Shown here: positions 17,930 to 26,534 of the stretch, piece by piece
Layout of the letters: every line of letters starts with the position of its first letter
Numbering within the stretch: position 1 is the stretch's first letter
NCBI GenBank assembly: GCA_019694555.1
Contig: JAIBBS010000094.1
Location: 1 to 32,807 of the forward strand
Length of the DNA stretch: 32,807 bases
Direction of reading: 5' to 3'
DNA from: Nannocystaceae bacterium
Lineage (GTDB): Bacteria; Myxococcota_A; Polyangia; Nannocystales; Nannocystaceae
Notes under the pieces: model-generated
What the model was told of the DNA's origin: nothing
What the model saw: the letters and a program-made list of their open reading frames with translations, nothing else
Databases searched by the model: none
Translations under genes and position numbers: made by a program

Positions 17930-19069
17930 ATGCGCCTCCGGATCCCCGCAGCGTTCCTGGCCTCCTTGTGCTTGCCCCTCATCGCCTGCACGACGTCGCA
18001 GGCGCAGGAGCAGGAACACGGCGAGGCCCACCACGCCGAGCACCCCATCGTGGTGACGAGCCCGGCGATCCAGGATGTCGACGCCACGCAGGAGTACGTG
18101 TGCCAGATCCACTCGCGCCGGCACGTCGAGATCCGGGCCCTCGAGGAGGGCTATCTCGAGGAGATCCCGGTGCAGGAGGGCCAGACCGTCAAGCAGGGCC
18201 AGCTGCTCTTCAAGGTCGTCGCCGTGCTGTACAAGGCGCGCTTCGACGCCGACAACGCCGAGCTGCAGCGCACCGAGATCGAGCTGCGCAACACCCAGAC
18301 GCTGTTCGAGAAGAACGTCGTCTCGGATCAGGAACTCGCGCTCGCTCGCGCCCGACGTGCGCAGGCCAAGGCCAAGGTCGATCTCGCCGCGGCCGAGCTG
18401 GGGTTCACCCGCGTGAAGGCGCCGTTCGACGGCATCATCGATCGGCAGTACCAGCAGCTGGGCAGCCTCGTCGAGGAGGGCGACATCCTCACGACGATGT
18501 CGGACAACAGCCTGATGTGGGTCTACTTCAACGTGCCCGAGGCCAACTACCTCGAGTTCAAGGCCATCCCCGGCGCGCGTGACCCCGAGAACGAGCAGAA
18601 GCTGCACCTGCCCAACGCGAAGATCGAGCTGCGCCTGGCGAACGGACAGATCTTCGACCAAAACGCCGGCGACACCGTCACGGTCGAGTCCACGTTCGAC
18701 AACGAGACCGGCAACATCCAGTTCCGCGCCGACTTCCCCAACCCCGATCGCCTGCTCCGGCACGGCCAGACCGGCACGCTGATGATCCATCAGCCGATGA
18801 AGAACGCGGTCGTCATCCCGCAGCGCGCCACGTTCGAGATCCTCGACAAGCAGTACGTCTACGTCGTCGACGAAGAGGGCCTCGCGCACCAGCGCGCCAT
18901 CACGATCGCACTCGAGAAAGACGACGTGTTCGTGATCGCGAGCGGACTGAAGCCCAACGAGAAGTTCGTGCTCGAGGGCGTGCGACAGATCCACGACGGT
19001 CAGGCCGTGGAGTTCGAGTACAAGAAGCCCGAAGAGGTGCTCACGCACCTCAAGCACCACGCTGAATGA
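17930..19069 (+). CDS. RND efflux periplasmic adaptor subunit (membrane fusion protein, HlyD/AcrA type)
   Basis: The 379-residue form from ATG 17930 starts RLRIPAAFLASLCLPLIAC (Cys20), a lipoprotein signal typical of AcrA-like adaptors. A TTG at 17888 with GGAGG upstream would add 14 residues and is a real alternative. The order is usual: barrel-sandwich/lipoyl half (EIRALEEGYLEEIPVQEGQTV, with second half GFTRVKAPFDGIIDRQ), a coiled-coil hairpin between them (about 90-145, LQRTEIELRNTQTLFEKN...SDQELALARARRAQAK), a beta-barrel (LMWVYFNVPEANYL) and a membrane-proximal domain (AVVIPQRATFEI). The hairpin is short-to-usual for contact with a TolC-like channel. It links the pump at 19135 to an outer-membrane channel not encoded here. 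Confidence 0.92.
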   Translation: MRLRIPAAFLASLCLPLIACTTSQAQEQEHGEAHHAEHPIVVTSPAIQDVDATQEYVCQIHSRRHVEIRALEEGYLEEIPVQEGQTVKQGQLLFKVVAVLYKARFDADNAELQRTEIELRNTQTLFEKNVVSDQELALARARRAQAKAKVDLAAAELGFTRVKAPFDGIIDRQYQQLGSLVEEGDILTTMSDNSLMWVYFNVPEANYLEFKAIPGARDPENEQKLHLPNAKIELRLANGQIFDQNAGDTVTVESTFDNETGNIQFRADFPNPDRLLRHGQTGTLMIHQPMKNAVVIPQRATFEILDKQYVYVVDEEGLAHQRAITIALEKDDVFVIASGLKPNEKFVLEGVRQIHDGQAVEFEYKKPEEVLTHLKHHAE

Positions 19070-19134
19070 CGGCGCGCGCACGCCCCTCGCGTGTCCGCCC
19101 TCGTGTAAGGCGCCTTCGCGCGCCCGTGTGACCG

Positions 19135-22100
19135 ATGTTCACGAAGATCCTCCACCGCCCCGCCCTGGCGCTCGTCACGTCTATCCTCGTGCTCTTCCTC
19201 GGAGCGCTGGGCATCGTACGCCTGCCGATCGCGCAGTTCCCCGATGTCGCCCCGCCGACGGTCTACGTCAGCATCGCGTACCCCGGCGCGAGCGCCAACG
19301 TGCTCGTCGACTCGGTGCTGATCCCGCTCGAGCAGTCGATCAACGGCGTCCAGAACATGCGCTACATGGTCGACAGTGCCACCAGCGCTGGCGAAGCCAC
19401 GATCGCGATCTTCTTCGAGCCCGGCACCGATCCCAACATCAACGTCGTCAACGTACAGAACCGCGTCAACATCATGTTGAGTCGCTTACCACCCTTGGTG
19501 GTACGCGAAGGCATCCTGGTCAGTCAGGTCGTGCCGAGCATGTTGATGTACTTGAACATCTACAGCACGGACCCGAACACCGATCAGAAGGACCTGTTCA
19601 ACTACGCCAACGTCTACGTCATGCCGGTGCTCAAGCGCATCCAGGGCATGGGCATCCCGCGCAACCTGGGCAACCGCAGCTTTGCGATGCGCATCTGGCT
19701 GAACCCCGAGCGCATGCGCGCCTACAACGTCTCGGTCGAAGACGTGATGGAGGCGCTGGCGCAGCAGAGCATCATCGGTTCTCCCGGTCGCCTCGGTCAG
19801 GCCACGGGCATGACGTCGCAGTCGAAGGAGTACGTGTTGACGTACGTCGGCCGCTACAACAAGGCGGAGCAGTACGGCAACATCATCCTCAAGGCCAAGC
19901 CCAACGGCGAGATCCTGCGGCTCAAGGACATCTGCGTGCCGCCGGAGGAGGTCGGTGGCGAGGCCGCCGCAGCCGCTGCCGCCGCGAACGAGCACACGCC
20001 CGAGGGTGACGAGCACGTCGAGAAGGCGGCCAAGAAGCGGCAGGGCATCGAGCTGGGCTCGGAGTTCTTCGACATCTACTCCGACGTCGACGGGCACCCC
20101 GCGGCGTCGATCGTGCTCAAGCAGGCGCCGGACTCGAACGCAGCGGAGGTCATCGAAGAGGTCAAGACCACGCTCGAGGAGCTCAAGAAGTCGTTCCCAC
20201 CCGGGATGGACTACGAGATCGCCTACGACGTGTCGAAGTTCGTCGACGCGTCGATCGAGAAGGTGCTCCACACCCTGCTCGAGGCCTTCATCCTGGTCTC
20301 GTTGGTGGTCTACCTGTTCCTCGGCGATCTGCGCTCGACGCTGATCCCGACGCTCGCGGTACCGGTGTCGTTGATCGGCACGTTCTTCGTGCTGCAGCTG
20401 CTGGGCTTCTCCATCAACCTCATCACGCTGTTCGCGATGGTGCTGGCCATCGGCGTCGTGGTCGACGACGCGATCGTCGTGGTCGAGGCCGTGCACGCCA
20501 AGATGGCGGCCAAGCACCTCTCGCCGTACCGCGCGAGCATGGAGGTGTTGCACGAGATCAGCGGTGCGATCATCGCGATCACCCTGGTGATGACCTCGGT
20601 GTTCGTGCCGATCACGTTCGTGCCCGGCCCGGTCGGCGTGTTCTACCGCCAGTTCGGCGTGACCATGGCGACGTCGATCGTGCTCTCCGGCCTGGTCGCA
20701 CTGACGCTCACGCCGGTGTTGTGCGCGATGATCCTCAAGCCCCACGCGCACGGCGACGCCGGCCACGGCGACGCCGGCCACAAGCGCTCGCGGCGTCTAC
20801 CGAGCCTGCGCGTCATCCTGGTCTACATCTTCGCGGGCCTGCCGATCCTCGCGGGCCTGACCTACCTCGCGTACACGCTGTGGGGGCCGATCGGCTTCCT
20901 GATCATGCTGGTGCCGTTCATCCAGCGGCCCTTCAGCGCCGGCGTCGACAAGGTCACCAACGCCTACGCCGGCATGCTGCGCCCCATCGTCACGCGGCGC
21001 GTGCTGACGTTGGCGGTCATCGGTGGCTTCGTGTTCGGCATCGTCGCCGCCAACTCGAAGATGTCCAGCGGCTTCATCCCCGGCGAGGACCAGGGCATCA
21101 TCTACGCCGTCCTGCAGACCCCACCGGGTTCGACGCTCGAGTACACCAACGCGAAGTCGCTCGAGCTGGAGAAGATCGCCAAGGAGATCGAGGGCGTCAC
21201 GTCGGTGACGTCGGTGGCCGGCTACGAGGTCTTGACCGAGGGTCGCGGCTCGAACGCCGGTACCGCGATCATCAACCTCAAGGACTGGAGCGAGCGCAAG
21301 AACACCGCGCGCGACATCATCGAGGAGCTCGAGGAGCGGACGCAGGAGATCACCAACGTCAAGCTCGAGTTCTTCGAACCGCCCGCGATTCCCGGCTTCG
21401 GCGCGGCCGGTGGCGTGTCCGTGCGCGTGCTCGACCAGACCCAGTCGAGCGTCGCGGACTACCAGCGCCTGGGCGAGATCAACGAGACGTTCATGGCCGA
21501 GCTGGCGGAGCGCAAGGAGGTGAAGAACATGTTCACCTTCTATGCCTCCGACTACCCGCAGTACGAGCTGATCATCGACAACGACGTGCTCATGCAGAAG
21601 GGCGTGTCGATCGAGACTGCGATGGCCAACCTCAACATCCTGATCGGCAGCACGTACGAGCAGGGCTTCATTCTCTTCAACCAGTTCTACAAGGTGTACG
21701 TGCAGTCGTGGCCGGAGTTCCGGCGCATGCCCGACGACCTCGACGAGCTGTTCGTGAAGAACGAGGCCGGCAACATGGTGCCGTACTCGGCGTTCATGAA
21801 GCTGCGCAAGCAGCAGGGCCTCAACGAGATCACGCGCTACAACCTCTACCCGTCCGCTGCGATCCAGCTGGTGCCCGCACCGGGCTACTCCACGGGCCAG
21901 GCCATCGACGCGGTCCGCGAGGTCGCGGCACAGACGCTACCCAAGGGCTACGACCTCGGTTGGGAGGGTCTGTCCTGGGACGAGTCGCGCAAGGGCAACG
22001 CGTCGCTGTACATCTTCTTCGTCGTCGTCGCGTTCGTGTACCTGGTCCTGGTCGCGCAGTACGAGAGCTTCCTGATCCCGCTCGCGGTGGTGTTGTCGCT

Positions 22101-22938
22101 GCCGGTCGGCATCTTCGGATCGTTCTACTTCCTGCAGGCGGTGGGCCTCGCCAACGACGTGTGGGCCCAGCTGGGCCTCATCATGCTCGTGGGTCTGTTG
22201 GGCAAGAACGCGATTCTGATCGTCGAGTTCGCGGTGCAGCGACGCGCCGAGGGCCTCTCGCTCAAGGACGCGGCCATCGAGGGCGGCAAGCTGCGCTTCC
22301 GACCGATCCAGATGACCTCGTTCGCGTTCGTCGCGGGCCTCATCCCGCTGGTCATCGCGACCGGCGCGGGCGCGATCGGCAACCGCACCATCGGCACCAC
22401 TGGTGTCGGCGGCATGCTGCTGGGCACCGTGGTCGGCGTGCTCATCATCCCGGGGCTGTACTACCTGTTCGGCAAGATGTCCGACGGCCGCAAGCTGCTG
22501 GGCGACGAGACCGCCGAGCCGCTCAGCGAACACTTCGACAGCGCGTTGGCGATGGCCGGCGGGCACCACGACCCGCACGCACGCGGGCACCACGAGCCGC
22601 ACGCGGGCGGGCATCACGAGCCGCACGCGCGCACGGTGGTCGCGACCGTCGTGACACCCTCGGTCACCGCGGTCGCGCCACCGCCCGCGGCGACGGAGGT
22701 CGCGGACGAGCCGCCCGCCCGCGGTACGACCGTGGTGACGCCGTCGGTCACCGTGGTCGCGCCGACGCCCTCGGTCACCGTGGTCGCGCCGACGCCCTCG
22801 GTCACCGTGGTCGCGCCGACGCCCTCGGTCACCGTGGTCGCGCCGACGCCCTCGGTCACCGTGGTCGCGCCGCCACCGACGTCGGACGATCCGGGCACCG
22901 GTGAGCCGACGCCCGAGGATCCGGATCCGAAGGCGTGA
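19135..22938 (+). CDS. RND multidrug efflux pump permease (HAE-1/AcrB-like) with extended loops and repeat tail
   Basis: At 1267 residues it is about 200 longer than AcrB. The HAE-1 family features are clear: N-terminal FTKILHRPALALVTSILVL helix, LPIAQFPDVAPPTVYVSIAYPGA, the proton-relay Asp pair in VVVDDAIVVVEAVHAKM, the relay Lys in LLGKNAILIVEF, and the conserved GVGGMLLGTVVG near the end. Extra parts: an Ala/Glu/Lys-rich insert in the periplasmic porter region (about residues 272-306), a His/Gly-rich addition in the central cytoplasmic loop (about 536-549), and a C-terminal tail of about 125 residues with three His-rich octapeptides and five PSVTVVAPT repeats. Drug/proton antiport across the inner membrane is the expected role; family wording is multidrug, not CusA, but the His-rich parts could bind metal (inference). 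Start ATG lies 65 bp after the adaptor gene, so the two are probably one operon. Confidence 0.93.
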   Translation: MFTKILHRPALALVTSILVLFLGALGIVRLPIAQFPDVAPPTVYVSIAYPGASANVLVDSVLIPLEQSINGVQNMRYMVDSATSAGEATIAIFFEPGTDPNINVVNVQNRVNIMLSRLPPLVVREGILVSQVVPSMLMYLNIYSTDPNTDQKDLFNYANVYVMPVLKRIQGMGIPRNLGNRSFAMRIWLNPERMRAYNVSVEDVMEALAQQSIIGSPGRLGQATGMTSQSKEYVLTYVGRYNKAEQYGNIILKAKPNGEILRLKDICVPPEEVGGEAAAAAAAANEHTPEGDEHVEKAAKKRQGIELGSEFFDIYSDVDGHPAASIVLKQAPDSNAAEVIEEVKTTLEELKKSFPPGMDYEIAYDVSKFVDASIEKVLHTLLEAFILVSLVVYLFLGDLRSTLIPTLAVPVSLIGTFFVLQLLGFSINLITLFAMVLAIGVVVDDAIVVVEAVHAKMAAKHLSPYRASMEVLHEISGAIIAITLVMTSVFVPITFVPGPVGVFYRQFGVTMATSIVLSGLVALTLTPVLCAMILKPHAHGDAGHGDAGHKRSRRLPSLRVILVYIFAGLPILAGLTYLAYTLWGPIGFLIMLVPFIQRPFSAGVDKVTNAYAGMLRPIVTRRVLTLAVIGGFVFGIVAANSKMSSGFIPGEDQGIIYAVLQTPPGSTLEYTNAKSLELEKIAKEIEGVTSVTSVAGYEVLTEGRGSNAGTAIINLKDWSERKNTARDIIEELEERTQEITNVKLEFFEPPAIPGFGAAGGVSVRVLDQTQSSVADYQRLGEINETFMAELAERKEVKNMFTFYASDYPQYELIIDNDVLMQKGVSIETAMANLNILIGSTYEQGFILFNQFYKVYVQSWPEFRRMPDDLDELFVKNEAGNMVPYSAFMKLRKQQGLNEITRYNLYPSAAIQLVPAPGYSTGQAIDAVREVAAQTLPKGYDLGWEGLSWDESRKGNASLYIFFVVVAFVYLVLVAQYESFLIPLAVVLSLPVGIFGSFYFLQAVGLANDVWAQLGLIMLVGLLGKNAILIVEFAVQRRAEGLSLKDAAIEGGKLRFRPIQMTSFAFVAGLIPLVIATGAGAIGNRTIGTTGVGGMLLGTVVGVLIIPGLYYLFGKMSDGRKLLGDETAEPLSEHFDSALAMAGGHHDPHARGHHEPHAGGHHEPHARTVVATVVTPSVTAVAPPPAATEVADEPPARGTTVVTPSVTVVAPTPSVTVVAPTPSVTVVAPTPSVTVVAPTPSVTVVAPPPTSDDPGTGEPTPEDPDPKA
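20749..20778 (+). repeat. Two exact 15-bp coding repeats (His-Gly-Asp-Ala-Gly)
   Basis: CACGGCGACGCCGGC occurs twice in tandem, encoding HGDAG-HGDAG followed by His, in the central cytoplasmic loop of the RND pump. The identity at DNA level suggests recent slippage duplication. Confidence 0.8.
22561..22632 (+). repeat. Three tandem 24-bp His-rich coding repeats
   Basis: Units 22561-22584, 22585-22608 and 22609-22632 encode GHHDPHAR, GHHEPHAG and GHHEPHAR at the start of the RND pump's C-terminal tail. Three His per unit in a predicted cytoplasmic tail could chelate metal ions (inference). Confidence 0.85.
22741..22875 (+). repeat. Five tandem 27-bp coding repeats (PSVTVVAPT)
   Basis: Five in-frame units of 27 bp start at 22741, 22768, 22795, 22822 and 22849; the middle three are identical, the first differs by one base and the last ends in CCA instead of ACG. 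Degenerate relatives precede them (22651-22686 and the start of the block). Being an exact multiple of three, copy-number changes keep the frame, so length may vary between strains. Confidence 0.9.
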
Positions 22939-22942
22939 TGCC

Positions 22943-22966
22943 CGGCGGCGGGCTGCCCCGCCGCCG
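22943..22966. terminator. Strong convergent hairpin, likely bidirectional terminator
   Basis: CGGCGGCGGG (22943-22952) pairs perfectly over 10 bp with CCCGCCGCCG (22957-22966) across a 4-base loop, in the 36-bp gap between the convergent RND and stress-protein genes. A T tract is lacking, as is usual in such GC-rich DNA. Confidence 0.6.
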
Positions 22967-22974
22967 CGGGCCGG

Positions 22975-24042
22975 TCAGCCGAGTCGCTCGCGGATGAACG
23001 CAGCGAGCTCGCGGCGACTCGTCGCATCGACCGCGCGGCCGGCTTGCTCGAGCGCACGCGCGTAGGTCTCCTGCAGCGCCGCGTTGGTCGACGCCAGCTC
23101 GGCGGCGCGCTCGAGCAGCCTCAACGCCTCTGCACCGCGTCCGTCTGCGACCAGCTCGCGGGCTCGATCGTGCAGATCGGCGATGTGGGCGATGGCACGC
23201 ACGCGCACCTCGTGGCCCTCCTCGAGGTGACGGATCATCAGCGCGCTGCAGACGCTGTGGCTGAGCACGCGCGCGCTGACCGGACCGAGCCAGTCGCGCA
23301 CCAGCGGGTCGTAGCCGCGGCTCGCGATCACCAGCAGGCCGGCGTCGTCCGCGACGGCGAGGATGCGCTCCGCGGGATCGCCCGAGGTCACGACGACGGA
23401 CAGCTCGATGCCCGAGAAATCGTAGCCCGCGAGCATCTCGTCCACCTGCTTGCGCGCGACGAGCTCGTCCTTCGACAACAGCGAGTTCGAGGCGTGCTCG
23501 TTGAGCACGGTGATGAGCGTCAGCGGCATCGCGAACAGCCGCGCCATGCGGACCGCGGCCTCGAGCCCGACCTTCGACTCGGGCGTGAGATCCATCGGGC
23601 ACACCAGCGGACGTCCGATCGGCGAGTTGCCGCGCGCAACCCAGACCGGCACCGACGAGCGCCGCACGAGTGCCTCCGCGACCGAACCGAACACCCAACG
23701 TCGCACCGTGGCCGGGCGACCACCACCGGTGACGATGAGCTGCGCGGCGATGCGCGGCGCCGTCTCGATCACGACCTCCGCCGGTTCGCCGACCTCGACC
23801 ACGACGTCTTGCAGATCGAGACCCGCGTCGCGGATGACCCCGAGGTACAGCCCCAGCTGCCGGCGCGCCTCGGCGATGCGCCCCTCCTCGCCGGAATCCG
23901 ACTCGAGCCGGCGCCGTGGCAGCGCATGCACGACCACGATCGGCGCGACCAGGCGCCGTGCGAGGTCGGCCGTCGCGCGCACCAAGTCGAGCGTCTCGTG
24001 GTCGAGTGGGAGCGCGAGGAGGATCGGGCGAGCAGCGGCCAT
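22975..24042 (-). CDS. Tandem universal stress protein (two UspA domains plus C-terminal helical domain)
   Basis: Start ATG 24042 gives a 355-residue protein beginning AAARPILLALPLDHETLDLV; the longer frame to 24273 is non-coding in character. UspA domain 1 (about 1-145) ends with VTGGGRPATVRRWVFGSVAEALVRRSSVPVWV, close to the ATP-binding G-x2-G-x9-G-S pattern. UspA domain 2 (about 150-285) ends with IASRGYDPLVRDWLGPVSARVLSHSVCSALMI, where the pattern is weaker. The last 65 or so residues are Ala/Glu/Arg-rich helices with GRGAEALRLLERAAELA, similar to a single TPR. Such proteins respond to starvation or envelope stress, usually as dimers in the cytoplasm. It is alone on its strand here, facing the efflux operon. 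Confidence 0.88.
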   Translation of the reverse strand: MAAARPILLALPLDHETLDLVRATADLARRLVAPIVVVHALPRRRLESDSGEEGRIAEARRQLGLYLGVIRDAGLDLQDVVVEVGEPAEVVIETAPRIAAQLIVTGGGRPATVRRWVFGSVAEALVRRSSVPVWVARGNSPIGRPLVCPMDLTPESKVGLEAAVRMARLFAMPLTLITVLNEHASNSLLSKDELVARKQVDEMLAGYDFSGIELSVVVTSGDPAERILAVADDAGLLVIASRGYDPLVRDWLGPVSARVLSHSVCSALMIRHLEEGHEVRVRAIAHIADLHDRARELVADGRGAEALRLLERAAELASTNAALQETYARALEQAGRAVDATSRRELAAFIRERLG

Positions 24043-24194
24043 GCGGGTGATTATCCCTGTGCGCGATCCGAGATCCAGCGGCACGCCGGCGGCCAGGGCT
24101 CGGACCCGCGGCAAGGATGGCCGCGACGTATCGGCCTGGCCCACCGCAGATTTCGCGCGTTCTCCGGCGCCCGCGCGTCGGCCCCGAAGCGCGA

Positions 24195-24224
24195 CGAGCC
24201 GGCAGGGCGGACCCGGCCGGCTCG
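24195..24224 (-). terminator. Candidate terminator downstream of the Cys-rich lipoprotein gene
   Basis: CGAGCCGG (24195-24202) and CCGGCTCG (24217-24224) form an 8-bp perfect stem with a 14-base GC-rich loop, about 45 bp beyond the stop of the leftward gene at 24270. The rest of the 227-bp gap 24043-24269 shows nothing else I can name. Confidence 0.4.
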
Positions 24225-24269
24225 AGCGCATGGACGAAGCGGAGCGTGCCGCCCAGGGCGGCGCCGCGA

Positions 24270-26534
24270 TCACGGCGAGCTGATGTTGAGGACCCAGTTG
24301 CCGGCCCCGCCGCCGAAGCCGTCGACCACGATCAGCACGACCTCGCCGGCCGCCATGTTGCGGACGAGGAGCGACTGCGTGCCGATGCCGTTGTCGTCAT
24401 CGCACGCGAGCTCCGTGGCGCAGTCGGAGAACAGCGACATGACCGTGTCGTACGTGGAGCCGTTGGTGCTGAACGTGTACTGCGCGGCCGCGGGCGCGGT
24501 GAACTGCACCACGTGGTCTTGCGCATCGCCAGCGCCGCACGACGGGTTCAGATCGTTGTCGTCGGCCGCCGTGTTGCCGGAGGCGACGGCGTTGCCGAGC
24601 GACGAGCCGATGTCCTGGTCCGCGCACGCGGCCAGGTTGTTGCAGCCGGTCGTGTCGTAGGCCGTGCACGTGCCATTGCACGCGAGCGTGCCGCCGGTGA
24701 AGCCCTGCGAGACGCAGGTTGCGCCCACGAGGTCGGTGCCGTCGCAGACCTCGCCGCCGGCCGCGACGTTGTCGCCGCAGACGTTGGCCGGACCGCACAC
24801 TGCCGCGCACGCCGGATCCGCGATGGCCTCGCCGGCGCAGATGGCGTCCCACTCATTGTTGCAGCAGAACGGGTCGCCCGCGCAGACCGAGGCCGTGCAC
24901 GTCGCATCGTCACAGCCGGGCGCAGCGTGGGCGGAGCAGCAGTCGCCGCCGACGTTGCTGCAGCTCGACGTGTCGAAGCTGCCGCAGTCGCCCGCGCACG
25001 CGAGCGTGCCCGCGACGAAGCCCTGGCTCGCACAGGTCTGGCCATTGAGGTTGGCGCCGTCGCAGGCCTCGCTGCCCACGACCAGGCCGTCGCCACAGAC
25101 GGTGCAGGCCGCCGTGCAGGCAGGATCCGCAAGCGCCTCGTTCGCGCAGACGCCGTCCCACGTGTTGTCGCAGCAGAACGCATCGATGCCGCACACCGAG
25201 TTCTGGCACGTCGCGTCGTTGCATCCGCTGCCCGCATGCGCGCTGCAGCAGCTCTCGGCGCTGTTCGTACAGGCGGAGGTGTCGAAGCCGGTGCAGTCGG
25301 CCGCGCACGCCAGCGTGCCGGCGGCGAAGCCCTGCGAGATGCAGTCCTGACCCGCGAGGTCGGTGCCGTCGCAGACCTCGGTGCCACCGACGACGTTGTC
25401 GCCGCACGCCACGACCCCGCACGCCGCAGCGCAGTTCGGGTCGGCCGCAGCCTCGCCGGCGCAGATGTTGTCCCACTGGTTGTCACAGCAGAACGAGTCG
25501 GCGGCGCAGACCGAGGTCTCGCAGGCAGCGTCGGTGCAGCCCGGGGTCGGATGCGCGACGCAGCAGCCCTCGTCGACGGTGCAGGCGGAGGTGTCGAAGC
25601 CGGTGCAGTCGGCCGCGCACGCCAGCGTGCCGCCGGAGAAGCCCTGCGACAGGCAGTCCTGACCGCCGAGGTCGGTGCCGTCGCACACCTCGGTGCCGTC
25701 GATGAGATCGTTGCCGCAGACCACGTTCGCGCAGGCCATGGCGCAGTTGGGATCCGCGAGCGCCTCGCCGGCGCAGATGTTGTCCCACTGCGTGTCGCAG
25801 CAGAACGGATCGGCCATGCACACCGAGGCCTGGCAGGTCGCGTCGTCGCAGCCGATCGCGTCGTGCTGCGTGCAGCAGCTGCCGGTGCCGGCCGTGCAGG
25901 CGCTGGTGTCGAACGAGCCGCAGTCGGCGGCGCAGGCGAGCGTGCCGGCGAGGAAGCCCTGCGTGATGCAGTCCTGCTGCGACAGGTCGGTGCCGTCGCA
26001 GACCTCGTTGCCCTCGGCGATGTCGTTGCCGCACTGCCGCGGAGTCGTGCACGCGGAGGTGTCGAAGTCGGTGCAGTCGTCGAGGCAGGTCAGCGTACCG
26101 CCGCCGAAGCCCTGCGTGACGCAGTCCTCGCCGCCGAGATCGCGACCGTCGCAGGCCTCGCCCGGATCGGCGACGCCGTCACCACAGACCGCGCCACCGC
26201 CGGAGGACGAACCGCCGCCGGACGACTCCGCGCCGCCGCTCGACGACTCCGCTGCGCCGCTCGACGACTCCGCGCCGCCGCTCGACGCGTCGCCACCCGA
26301 CGAGTCGACACCGCTCGACGAGCCCATCGTCGCCGATCCGCTCTCGCCCGAGCCGCTGCTGTCGGCCACGGTCGCGCTCGCGTCCTCGCTGCCGCCATCG
26401 CTGGTGTCGCCACCGTCGCTCGATCCGCCCGTGGTGACGTTCGTCGTGCCATCGGGGCACGCAGTCACGAGCAGGACCAAGGTGGCCAAGGCAGAGGGAC
26501 GGATGATCAGGCTGCGCGGTCGTAGGGAGGTCAT
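24270..26534 (-). CDS. Large Cys-rich lipoprotein with alternating A/B disulfide modules and PPC-like C-terminal domain
   Basis: The 754-residue protein has a signal ending VTAC (Cys26) and a Ser/Gly/Asp linker up to about residue 115. Then come ten Cys-rich modules in the order A-A-B-A-B-A-B-A-B-A. Module A (about 48 residues) is CGDxxxxGxEVCDGTDLxGQDC followed by QGFxxGTLACAADC and FDTSAC; module B (about 50 residues) is CCxxHxxxGCDDATC, SVCxxDxFCC, WDxICAGEA and C-x3-C. Every module has six or more conserved cysteines. Module A resembles the DUF4215-type CGDG...GExCD repeats of myxobacteria. The final 121 residues (from about 634) resemble a pre-peptidase C-terminal beta-sandwich: FTAPAAAQYTFSTNGSTYDTVMSLF and GEVVLIVVDGFGG. 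It should be anchored and exposed on the surface; no enzyme domain is seen. Confidence 0.88.
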   Translation of the reverse strand: MTSLRPRSLIIRPSALATLVLLVTACPDGTTNVTTGGSSDGGDTSDGGSEDASATVADSSGSGESGSATMGSSSGVDSSGGDASSGGAESSSGAAESSSGGAESSGGGSSSGGGAVCGDGVADPGEACDGRDLGGEDCVTQGFGGGTLTCLDDCTDFDTSACTTPRQCGNDIAEGNEVCDGTDLSQQDCITQGFLAGTLACAADCGSFDTSACTAGTGSCCTQHDAIGCDDATCQASVCMADPFCCDTQWDNICAGEALADPNCAMACANVVCGNDLIDGTEVCDGTDLGGQDCLSQGFSGGTLACAADCTGFDTSACTVDEGCCVAHPTPGCTDAACETSVCAADSFCCDNQWDNICAGEAAADPNCAAACGVVACGDNVVGGTEVCDGTDLAGQDCISQGFAAGTLACAADCTGFDTSACTNSAESCCSAHAGSGCNDATCQNSVCGIDAFCCDNTWDGVCANEALADPACTAACTVCGDGLVVGSEACDGANLNGQTCASQGFVAGTLACAGDCGSFDTSSCSNVGGDCCSAHAAPGCDDATCTASVCAGDPFCCNNEWDAICAGEAIADPACAAVCGPANVCGDNVAAGGEVCDGTDLVGATCVSQGFTGGTLACNGTCTAYDTTGCNNLAACADQDIGSSLGNAVASGNTAADDNDLNPSCGAGDAQDHVVQFTAPAAAQYTFSTNGSTYDTVMSLFSDCATELACDDDNGIGTQSLLVRNMAAGEVVLIVVDGFGGGAGNWVLNISSP
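24636..26189 (-). repeat. Ten Cys-rich module repeats (six A, four B) in coding sequence
   Basis: The alternating modules of the lipoprotein make a long-period repeat of about 300 bp (one A plus one B). Within it, DNA words such as GAGGTCGGTGCCGTCGCA (antisense of CDGTDL) and CAGCAGAACG-type words recur at the same phase. Blocks around 25260-25380 and 25570-25690 share long identical stretches, which suggests gene conversion or recent duplication. Confidence 0.8.

Noticed and set aside
19135..22938. Annotation as a CusA/CzcA-type heavy-metal RND pump because of His-rich parts
   Set aside because: The core wording (LPIAQFPDVAPPTVYVSI, VVVDDAIVVVEAV) is of the HAE-1 multidrug type; His-rich additions alone do not show metal export.
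24636..26189. Regular repeats that might suggest a CRISPR or satellite array
   Set aside because: They are in frame, encode conserved Cys modules, are long and diverged, and have no spacer-repeat pattern.
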